Below, one piece after another: positions 1 through 4,104 of a DNA stretch of 5,279 nt. The notes beneath the pieces are model-generated. The model saw only the letters and a program-made list of their open reading frames with translations. It was not told the origin of the DNA and searched no databases. Position numbers and translations under genes: made by a program. Where the stretch lies: contig JARRNT010000106.1 of NCBI GenBank assembly GCA_037384645.1, positions 1 through 5,279 on the forward strand, read 5' to 3'. Each line of letters starts with the position of its first letter. The stretch's first letter is position 1. Source of the stretch: RI-92 sp037384645 (GTDB lineage: Bacteria; Pseudomonadota; Gammaproteobacteria; UBA6429; Thiohalophilaceae).

Positions 1-522
1 TTCATGACAGAGGCGCGCGCGGCCTCCCGTCTTGATCACCCGCATATTTGTGTAATCCATGATGTCAATGAAACTGCAGACGGTCAGCTCTACATCACCA
101 TGCCTTATTACACTGGCGAAACCCTCGATAAACACATTGACCGAGGCGCCTTAGCATTGACCGATGCATTGGAAGTTGCGATACAGATCAGCGATGGATT
201 AGCTGAAGCACATCGTCATCACATCGTACACCGCGATATCAAACCACCCAATATTATGCTGACTGACAATGGCGCCAAAATCCTTGATTTTGGTATTGCC
301 AAGCTGGATAACATGCGGCTCACCAGTACCGGCAATAGTATAGGTACCGTCGCCTATATGGCACCGGAGCAATTGCGCGGTGATCCTGTTGATGCCCGTG
401 CAGATGTTTGGGCGGTGGGTGCCAGCCTGTTTGAAATGATCTCTGGAAAGCGCGCCTTTCCTGGAGATGTCCTGCCACAAATCGTCAATGCCGTTTTATA
501 TACGTTTTATATACCAATATAG
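1..522 (+). CDS. Ser/Thr protein kinase, catalytic domain; 5' partial and frameshifted
   Basis: This is the N-terminal part of a Hanks-type Ser/Thr kinase, which transfers the ATP gamma-phosphate to Ser/Thr of protein targets. The frame is open to the window edge, so the glycine loop and ATP-binding lysine lie outside. Numbering from the ATG at position 4 (probably internal), one sees the alphaC motif EARAASRLDHPHI, the catalytic loop HRDIKPPN (D78, N83), the DFG motif (D95), the APE motif (E122) and DVW in subdomain IX (D134). All catalytic residues in view are intact. After VNAVLYT (to residue 167) the frame runs into FYIPI and a TAG stop, where an 11-bp sequence is duplicated. The missing last C-lobe helix and the C-terminal domains continue in another frame (to 1169). 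As it stands the product lacks subdomain XI and is probably unstable or inactive. The family is certain; whether the break is real is not. Confidence 0.9.
   Translation, partial: FMTEARAASRLDHPHICVIHDVNETADGQLYITMPYYTGETLDKHIDRGALALTDALEVAIQISDGLAEAHRHHIVHRDIKPPNIMLTDNGAKILDFGIAKLDNMRLTSTGNSIGTVAYMAPEQLRGDPVDARADVWAVGASLFEMISGKRAFPGDVLPQIVNAVLYTFYIPI
492..513 (+). repeat. Exact 11-bp tandem duplication breaking the kinase frame
   Basis: The unit cgttttatata occurs twice back to back, at 492-502 and 503-513. Eleven is not a multiple of three, so the second copy moves translation into a frame that stops at 520-522. Removing one copy gives Ala-Val-Leu-Tyr-Thr-Asn-Ile-Asp-Pro-Leu, which joins the kinase C-lobe to the downstream frame with no stop codon to 1167. 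The duplication and restored frame are seen directly. Whether it is a slippage mutation, a reversible switch or an assembly error cannot be told from one sequence. Confidence 0.93.
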
Positions 523-560
523 ATCCCCTGCAATCCCTGTCTAAGGATCTCCCAAGCTCA

Positions 561-1169
561 TTGCATACCTTGTTGCAACAATGCCTTGCCCGGGATATTG
601 ATCAACGATTCCCTGATATGGATACATTACTCGATGATCTGATTCGTTTGCGTAACACGCTGACCGGGAAACACCAGGTAAACTCAACAACTCGTACGAA
701 AATAAATACTCGCTTTGCCTGGGATGAAAAACTTTTGCAGGAATTTACCGATACCTTATTACCCTTCGTCGGCCCACTGGCTGCAACGTTAGTGAGTAAT
801 GAGGCCAAGCAGGCTGCTGATGCCAATACACTGAGTCAGGGCCTGGCAGAAAAAATTCCGTCAGCTAAAGAACGTGAACAATTTCTTCAGAAAATCAAGC
901 TTAAAGTGGTCGCACATACGCACCCACCGGTACCGGAAAAAGTCCACACCAATGGGTCACAAAACGGGATAAATCTGACGCCGGAAGAATTGGCCGTGCT
1001 GGAAAATCATTTCACGCCCTTCATCGGCCCCATCGCCGGCGCTTTAATTCGACGCGCCACCACGTTTGTTGGAAACTTTACTGAGCTTTGCCAGTGGCTG
1101 GCGGATCAAATCCCGAACGAACGCGAACGCCTGCAATTCCTGGAGCAGGTATCCAATGCAGCAAAATAG
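561..1169 (+). CDS. Kinase C-terminal remainder: end of C-lobe plus two ~60-residue repeats (out of frame)
   Basis: This is the 3' part of the same kinase gene, displaced by the 11-bp duplication. The frame is open upstream well before 561; the TTG at 561 is only the first possible start, with AAGGA about 13 bases upstream, so independent translation is doubtful. Residues 1-32 (LLQQCLARDIDQRFPDMDTLLDDL) are the classic end of a kinase domain, including the subdomain XI arginine (R16). A polar linker follows, then two related repeats, about 717-908 and 975-1160. They share a PFxGPxA core (PFVGPLA, PFIGPIA) and an end of the form LAxxIPxxxERxxFLxxx. There is no membrane segment, so the kinase would be cytoplasmic. 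The repeats resemble small C-terminal modules seen in other bacterial kinases (possibly the family called DUF8082, from memory). They probably mediate protein contact, which is inference. Confidence 0.85.
   Translation: MHTLLQQCLARDIDQRFPDMDTLLDDLIRLRNTLTGKHQVNSTTRTKINTRFAWDEKLLQEFTDTLLPFVGPLAATLVSNEAKQAADANTLSQGLAEKIPSAKEREQFLQKIKLKVVAHTHPPVPEKVHTNGSQNGINLTPEELAVLENHFTPFIGPIAGALIRRATTFVGNFTELCQWLADQIPNERERLQFLEQVSNAAK
717..1160 (+). repeat. Tandem protein-level repeat in kinase C-terminus
   Basis: Two diverged copies of a ~60-residue module are encoded at about 717-908 and 975-1160. Aligned landmarks are LLPFVGPLAATLV against FTPFIGPIAGALI, then LAEKIPSAKEREQFLQKI against LADQIPNERERLQFLEQV. 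The DNA copies differ strongly, so this is an old duplication and not a recent DNA repeat. The pattern of hydrophobic residues suggests a compact alpha-helical fold. Confidence 0.8.
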
Positions 1170-1310
1170 TGCAGTTCGTACTGCCAACCGGGGATTCAGT
1201 AGAGGTAATCATGGCAGTGTCTTTTACAATCGTGCTATCTTGCCAACGCATGGGAAATATACAACAGCCGATTCGCCAGTGACTTAAACTTCACTATAGT
1301 AGGTACTGAT
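1170..1310. other. Intergenic gap between kinase and heme sensor genes
   Basis: These 141 bp hold no convincing gene and no hairpin with a T-tract, so the kinase transcript may read on into the sensor gene. TATAGT at 1295-1300 resembles a -10 box, but the hexamer 17 bp upstream (ttcgcc) is a poor -35 and the implied start would lie only about 4 bases before the sensor ATG. A weak ribosome binding site (AGG at 1301-1303) precedes the ATG at 1311 by 7 bases. Confidence 0.5.
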
Positions 1311-2186
1311 ATGGGCTTACGTTTAAAATTTAATCTCGTTATGTTACTGGTTGCAGCCCTCGGACTCACCGGTATCGGGTTTGTCGCATCGCAAATGTTA
1401 GAGCGCAATGCTCGTGCAAATATCCTGCAACAGGCCGGATTGATGATGGAAGGCGCGATGGCCATTCGCAGTTATACGGTCAATCAGATTGGGCCATTAA
1501 TTGGCTCGCAAATGACGCACAAGTTTTTGCCACAATCCGTACCTGCCTATGCCGCCACTCAAAACATCAATGGGTTGCGTAAGCGCTACCCGAATTTCAC
1601 ATACAAAGAGGCGACTCTGAATCCAACCAACCCGAATGCACGTGCAACAGGCTGGGAAACCAGTATCATCGATTATTTCCGCAACCACACAAATGAAAAG
1701 CAGCTGGTTGGTGAACACACAACCGCAACAGGCCGCAGCCTCTATATGGCGCGTCCGATCAAGGTTAAAAGTGAAGCCTGCCTTAGCTGTCACGGCAATG
1801 TAGCTGACGCACCGAAAACCATGCTGGCCAAGTACGGCAAAGCCAATGGTTTTGACTGGCATATGAACGAGATAGTCGGCTCACAGATTGTGAATGTCCC
1901 AATGGAAGTGGCTCTGGATCGCGCGCATAAAACCCTGGTTACGTTCATGTACTCAGTCGGCGCTGTATTTGCTCTGATCATGCTTATACTGAATCTGTTA
2001 CTCAACCAAATCGTCATTAATCCAGTCAAACGTATGGCGGGTATCGCACATGAAATCAGCATGGGCAAGCTTGACGTTGAGGAGTGTACTGCCAGGGGGA
2101 AAGATGAAATTTCGGTACTTGCAGAATCTTTCAATCGCATGCGCCGCAGTCTGGTCAATGCGATGCAAATGCTGAACTCTAAGTAG
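1311..2186 (+). CDS. Membrane heme-c sensor: Tll0287-like (DUF3365) domain plus terminal HAMP
   Basis: A 291-residue inner-membrane sensor without a catalytic output domain. Residues about 8-28 form the first membrane helix and about 209-236 the second, with a periplasmic domain between. That domain matches the Tll0287-like (DUF3365) family: it contains RRYPNFTYKEATLNPTNP-type sequence (residues 91-108 here), ARPI at 147-150, and one c-type heme attachment motif, C157-L-S-C160-H161 (bases 1779-1793). The family is known as a PAS-like heme-c domain, so redox or gas sensing is likely. After the second helix comes a HAMP domain, about 237-287, with the usual Pro (P238) and Glu (E266), and the protein stops almost immediately. 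The signal must therefore pass to a partner; the upstream soluble kinase is the obvious candidate (inference). The weak Shine-Dalgarno supports the ATG at 1311 only modestly, but the membrane helix beginning right after it supports this start. Confidence 0.9.
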   Translation: MGLRLKFNLVMLLVAALGLTGIGFVASQMLERNARANILQQAGLMMEGAMAIRSYTVNQIGPLIGSQMTHKFLPQSVPAYAATQNINGLRKRYPNFTYKEATLNPTNPNARATGWETSIIDYFRNHTNEKQLVGEHTTATGRSLYMARPIKVKSEACLSCHGNVADAPKTMLAKYGKANGFDWHMNEIVGSQIVNVPMEVALDRAHKTLVTFMYSVGAVFALIMLILNLLLNQIVINPVKRMAGIAHEISMGKLDVEECTARGKDEISVLAESFNRMRRSLVNAMQMLNSK

Positions 2187-2189
2187 GAG

Positions 2190-2759
2190 TTAGTGCGCCG
2201 CCTCTCCCTTCAGTTCACGCAATAACCAGGCTTTGGCGAAGCGTAATTCGCGATCGACTGTAGCAGGCGAGATACCAATTGCTTCACCGATCTCATCATA
2301 AGTCATACCTCCATAAAAATGCAGTTCCAGTACATCTGCTTTTCGCGGATCGATCTCGTGTAAACGTTGCATCAACTTTTCCAGGTCAAGAATGTCCGGC
2401 TCTTCACTGCCTGCTCCGATACGGGTATCGGATAATGTCACCTGTAAGAAATCACCACCACGCTTGTGACGGTGTTTGGCACGGGCATGATCGATCAGGA
2501 TCCGGCGCATGGTTCGCGCAGCAACGGCAAGAAAATGTGCGCGACTTTCCCAGCTGACCCTGGCATCTACCAATTGTAAAAATGCCTCATTGACCAGGGC
2601 TGTAGCCTGAAGGGTGTGGCCGGCATTCTCCCCCTGCATGTATTTATTGGCAATGCGCTGCAAACTGTCATGGACCAGAGGAATTAGGATATTCAATGCC
2701 TTGCCGTCGCCGGCGCGCCAATCTTTGAGGAGTTGGGTAACGGGTTGTTGCTGGCCCAT
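2190..2759 (-). CDS. ECF-type RNA polymerase sigma factor, TIGR02999 / kinase-associated class
   Basis: This encodes a group IV sigma factor that directs RNA polymerase to a specific promoter set. Region 2 spans about residues 8-95 (TLQATALVNEAFLQL, then SRAHFLAVAARTMRRILIDHARA). Region 4 is near the end, with the helix-turn-helix MTYDEIGEAIGISPATVDREL. The motif ALVNEAFLxL and the ILIDHARA segment are typical of the TIGR02999/Sigma70_ECF class, which is commonly encoded beside Ser/Thr kinases. In the related ECF43 group, phosphorylation of a region 2 threonine by the neighbouring kinase activates the factor (known for Vibrio EcfP/PknT, from memory); a threonine sits at position 53 of TALVNE here. 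I place the start at the ATG at 2757-2759; an in-frame TTG at 2784-2786 would add nine residues. Neither has a good ribosome binding site. The gene converges on the heme sensor with 3 bp between stops. No anti-sigma gene is visible. Confidence 0.92.
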   Translation of the reverse strand: MGQQQPVTQLLKDWRAGDGKALNILIPLVHDSLQRIANKYMQGENAGHTLQATALVNEAFLQLVDARVSWESRAHFLAVAARTMRRILIDHARAKHRHKRGGDFLQVTLSDTRIGAGSEEPDILDLEKLMQRLHEIDPRKADVLELHFYGGMTYDEIGEAIGISPATVDRELRFAKAWLLRELKGEAAH

Positions 2760-2804
2760 GCCAGAAGTATAAGCCGGATACCCCAATTATGCACTCTGGA
2801 TGGC

Positions 2805-2831
2805 TCATATAAGCGGCTAAACTACTGTCAA
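2805..2831 (-). promoter_or_regulatory. Candidate promoter for the ECF sigma gene
   Basis: On the minus strand a perfect -35 hexamer TTGACA lies at 2831-2826. TATGAG, 4 of 6 bases like a -10 box, lies 16 bp further at 2809-2804. Transcription would begin near 2797, giving a leader of about 40 bases before the ATG at 2759. The -35 is strong and the -10 weak, so this is a plausible housekeeping-type promoter. Confidence 0.4.
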
Positions 2832-2878
2832 AAGAACTTATGCCATCATGCTTGTATTTACTTAACCAGTCACAGATA

Positions 2879-2922
2879 GGATCATAGCGGGCCATATTAC
2901 TGGCCCGCCTTTTTGGATCATA
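2879..2922. repeat. 8-bp direct repeats flanking the terminator hairpin
   Basis: The octamer ggatcata occurs at 2879-2886 and again at 2915-2922, exactly bracketing the 28-bp hairpin and T-tract. The match is perfect and lies immediately at both edges. It may be a trace of insertion of the hairpin with target duplication, or chance. Confidence 0.6.
2887..2914 (+). terminator. Rho-independent terminator, + orientation
   Basis: A perfect 8-bp GC-rich stem, gcgggcca (2887-2894) against tggcccgc (2901-2908), has a 6-base loop and is followed by five T residues at 2910-2914. The T-tract is on the + strand, yet both flanking genes are on the minus strand. On the minus strand the hairpin lies downstream of the peroxiredoxin stop but lacks a T-tract, so it could be at most a weak terminator or 3' stabiliser for that mRNA. 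Confidence 0.72.
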
Positions 2923-2927
2923 TTGCC

Positions 2928-3677
2928 TTAAGCAGCAGTCTTACGTTGTGCAGCAAAGTAGCTTTCCAGGTCCTCCGAGCCCCCGATACGCTCACCATTG
3001 ATAAACACCTGGGGCACCGTGGCTTCGCCGGAAATAGCACGAATCGTCGCTTCGCTGAAATCACGATTCAATACCAGCTCTTCGAACTCGATCCCGGCAT
3101 CGCGCAGCATACCCTTGGCGCGCACACAGTAGGGGCAGCCCTCGCGACTGAACACGGTCACGTTCAGCGGCTTGGCCGCTTCCGGTGCGATGTAATCCAG
3201 CATGGTGTCGGCGTCGGAGACCTCAAACGGGTCGCCCGGCTTGTTCGGCTCGATGAACATCTTTTCGATCACGCCGTCCTTCACCAGCATGGAATAACGC
3301 CATGAGCGTTCGCCGAAACCGAGGTCATTCTTCGCCACCAGCATGCCCATGCCACGGCTGAAGTCGCCGTTGCCGTCAGGCAGGAAGGTCACATTGTCGG
3401 CCTTCTGTTCGTTGCGCCATTCGTTCATGACAAAGGCGTCGTTGACCGAGATGCACACGACATCATCCACGCCATGCTGTTTCAGCACCGGCGTCAACTG
3501 GTTGTAACGCGGCACGTGGGTGGAGGAACAGGTCGGGGTAAACGCCCCCGGCAGGGAAAACACCACCACGGTTTTGCCTTTGAAAACGTCATCCGTGCTG
3601 ACATCCACCCACTCGTGATTGCGACGGGTACGGAATGTCACCTGCGGGACTTGCTGGCCTTCACGATTCTCTAACAT
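2928..3677 (-). CDS. Hybrid peroxiredoxin-glutaredoxin (Prx5/Grx fusion), glutathione-dependent peroxidase
   Basis: A cytoplasmic peroxidase that reduces H2O2 and alkyl hydroperoxides, with electrons from glutathione relayed by its own glutaredoxin domain. Counting from the upstream ATG (250 residues), residues 1-165 are a Prx5-type domain with PGAFTPTCSSTH (peroxidatic C51) and the conserved arginine R125. Residues 172-245 are a glutaredoxin with the CPYC active site (C182, C185), the TVPQVFI loop (cis-Pro P223) and GGSEDL. Length and order match the Haemophilus-type fusion. Two adjacent ATGs lie at 3678-3680 and 3675-3677; the strong AAGGAGA at 3690-3684 is better spaced for the second, which I choose. 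The DUF2061 gene lies 50-55 bp upstream on the same strand and may be co-transcribed. No oxyR, a common neighbour of such genes, is visible. The gene is visibly more GC-rich than the signalling genes on the left. Confidence 0.96.
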   Translation of the reverse strand: MLENREGQQVPQVTFRTRRNHEWVDVSTDDVFKGKTVVVFSLPGAFTPTCSSTHVPRYNQLTPVLKQHGVDDVVCISVNDAFVMNEWRNEQKADNVTFLPDGNGDFSRGMGMLVAKNDLGFGERSWRYSMLVKDGVIEKMFIEPNKPGDPFEVSDADTMLDYIAPEAAKPLNVTVFSREGCPYCVRAKGMLRDAGIEFEELVLNRDFSEATIRAISGEATVPQVFINGERIGGSEDLESYFAAQRKTAA

Positions 3678-3683
3678 CATTAC

Positions 3684-3690
3684 TCTCCTT
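3684..3690 (-). promoter_or_regulatory. Ribosome binding site of the peroxiredoxin gene
   Basis: AAGGAGA on the minus strand lies 3 bases before the first ATG and 6 before the second. The spacing favours initiation at the second ATG (3677), removing one N-terminal Met. Confidence 0.75.
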
Positions 3691-3731
3691 TAAAAATCAT
3701 CAGTTGGTCATTACATCGGTTATACAAATGA

Positions 3732-3923
3732 TTACCCCGGGGCAGCCTGTTTCAGTTTCTGCATCCGGCTCCAGACCCGCTCGTGCAGGTAGTAAGCGAC
3801 GGTGTTAATCGCCGGCTCGACCAGGGCGATGGCACCACCCACCAGCACGCTGCCGGTCATGACGTAGCCCACGCTAAAGGCCACGCTGAAGTGGACGATG
3901 GCGAAACTCATGGTCTTGGTCAC
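3732..3923 (-). CDS. Small DUF2061 family membrane protein
   Basis: A 63-residue protein matching the DUF2061 family, whose function is unknown. It has two hydrophobic stretches, about residues 5-22 and 24-43, and the family pattern HFSVAF, then TGSVLVGGAIALVEPAINT and YYLHERVW near the second helix end, followed by a basic, polar tail. The start is a GTG at 3921-3923: AAGGAGG at 3938-3932 sits 8 bases upstream, ideal for GTG, whereas the in-frame ATG four codons later is too far away. It lies between the LuxR-type gene and the peroxiredoxin gene on the same strand, and may share a transcript with the latter. It probably sits in the inner membrane as a two-helix hairpin. Confidence 0.88.
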   Translation of the reverse strand: MTKTMSFAIVHFSVAFSVGYVMTGSVLVGGAIALVEPAINTVAYYLHERVWSRMQKLKQAAPG

Positions 3924-3931
3924 GGCCCTGG

Positions 3932-3938
3932 CCTCCTT
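3932..3938 (-). promoter_or_regulatory. Strong Shine-Dalgarno deciding a GTG start
   Basis: AAGGAGG on the minus strand is a near-complete anti-16S match, 8 bases before the GTG at 3923. It overlaps the end of an inverted repeat (3937-3953), so its access could depend on that structure. Confidence 0.8.
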
Positions 3939-3953
3939 ACACTCAAGGTGTAA
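3937..3953 (-). repeat. Short inverted repeat touching the DUF2061 ribosome binding site
   Basis: TTACAC and GTGTAA are perfect 6-bp arms around a 5-base centre. On the minus strand the second arm ends in the first two bases of the AAGGAGG site. It could be an RNA hairpin affecting translation or a dyad operator; the stem is short and AT-rich. Confidence 0.45.
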
Positions 3954-3972
3954 AAATCTGTCTACGGAGAAA

Positions 3973-4001
3973 ATTATCGGGGTTGGCTAATGATAGTTAA
4001 A
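3973..4001 (-). promoter_or_regulatory. Weak candidate promoter for the DUF2061 (and peroxiredoxin) genes
   Basis: On the minus strand GATAAT (3978-3973; 5 of 6 bases) has TTTAAC (4001-3996; 3 of 6) at 17-bp spacing. Transcription would start near 3967, giving a ~44-base leader. The -35 falls within one arm of the inverted repeat 3992-4017, which is what one would expect of an operator, but the -35 match is poor. Confidence 0.28.
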
Positions 4002-4030
4002 ATCGTTTATAACTATCTTTGTAATAGTTA
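3992..4030. repeat. ATAGTTA repeats: one inverted pair plus a third direct copy
   Basis: gatagtta (3992-3999) and taactatc (4010-4017) are perfect 8-bp arms 10 bases apart, with centres 18 bp apart. A third heptamer, atagtta, follows at 4024-4030. The cluster lies in a noncoding AT-rich gap downstream of a LuxR-type regulator and upstream of the DUF2061 gene. Arrangement and place suggest a binding site for a dimeric regulator, possibly the LuxR-type protein itself; that link is inference. Confidence 0.5.
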
Positions 4031-4042
4031 ATATCTATTGTC

Positions 4043-4104
4043 TTAGGCAAGACGAACGACTTCCCGCCGTCTCATATCAGTCAATTCAGGCTGAAATCGG
4101 TCTG
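4043..4104 (-). pseudogene. Displaced C-terminus of the LuxR-type HTH domain
   Basis: After the TGA at 4083-4081, the frame offset by two continues as LTDMRRREVVRLA and stops at TAA 4045-4043. This closely resembles the fourth helix of LuxR-type HTH domains (RRQAELVRL), at the expected distance from the recognition helix. The break lies between about 4104 and 4075. An imperfect 11-bp tandem repeat (4083-4093 and 4094-4104, 8 of 11 identical) sits there; deleting one unit joins HLKAVFQ to PELTDMRRREVVRLA. The alternative is that the short ending is natural. Confidence 0.5.

Larger units (their letters stand above)
2780..2914 (+). ncRNA. Possible short + strand transcript ending at an orphan terminator
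   Basis: TTGTTG (2745-2750), a 17-bp spacer and TATAAG (2768-2773) form a weak + strand promoter. A transcript from about 2780 would run ~135 bases to the hairpin and T-tract at 2887-2914 and would be antisense to the 5' end of the sigma mRNA. It contains a possible 15-codon reading frame, ATG at 2840 to TAG at 2885-2887, with only a weak ribosome binding site. The terminator is solid; the promoter and RNA are speculative. Confidence 0.22.

Noticed and set aside
199..480. Minus-strand open frame inside the kinase gene
   Set aside because: It is a shadow of the kinase catalytic motifs, which are unmistakable on the + strand; its translation shows no family features.
1066..1287. Open frames running from the kinase end into the gap before the sensor gene
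   Set aside because: They overlap the real kinase C-terminus, have low-complexity-like composition and no ribosome site or family similarity.
1295..1307. TATAGT as a promoter for the heme sensor gene
   Set aside because: The -35 position is poor and the start would leave only a 4-base leader; read-through from the kinase gene is as likely.
2784..2786. TTG as the sigma factor start
   Set aside because: It would add MGYPAYTSG, which is unlike the start of the family; the ATG at 2759 gives a start (MGQQQPVTQLL) close to region 2, although neither site has a good Shine-Dalgarno.
2913..3305. 130-codon + strand open frame over the peroxiredoxin gene
   Set aside because: It is antisense to the glutaredoxin and peroxiredoxin coding sequence, shows no recognisable domain and runs across the terminator T-tract.
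4040..4053. gtctt-aggc-aagac hairpin
   Set aside because: A 5-bp stem followed by A-rich sequence on the minus strand and mixed sequence on the plus strand; not a terminator.
4068..4072. AGACG/CGTCT pairing after the LuxR-type gene as a terminator
   Set aside because: The arms are 5 bp with a 13-base loop and no T-tract follows on the minus strand.
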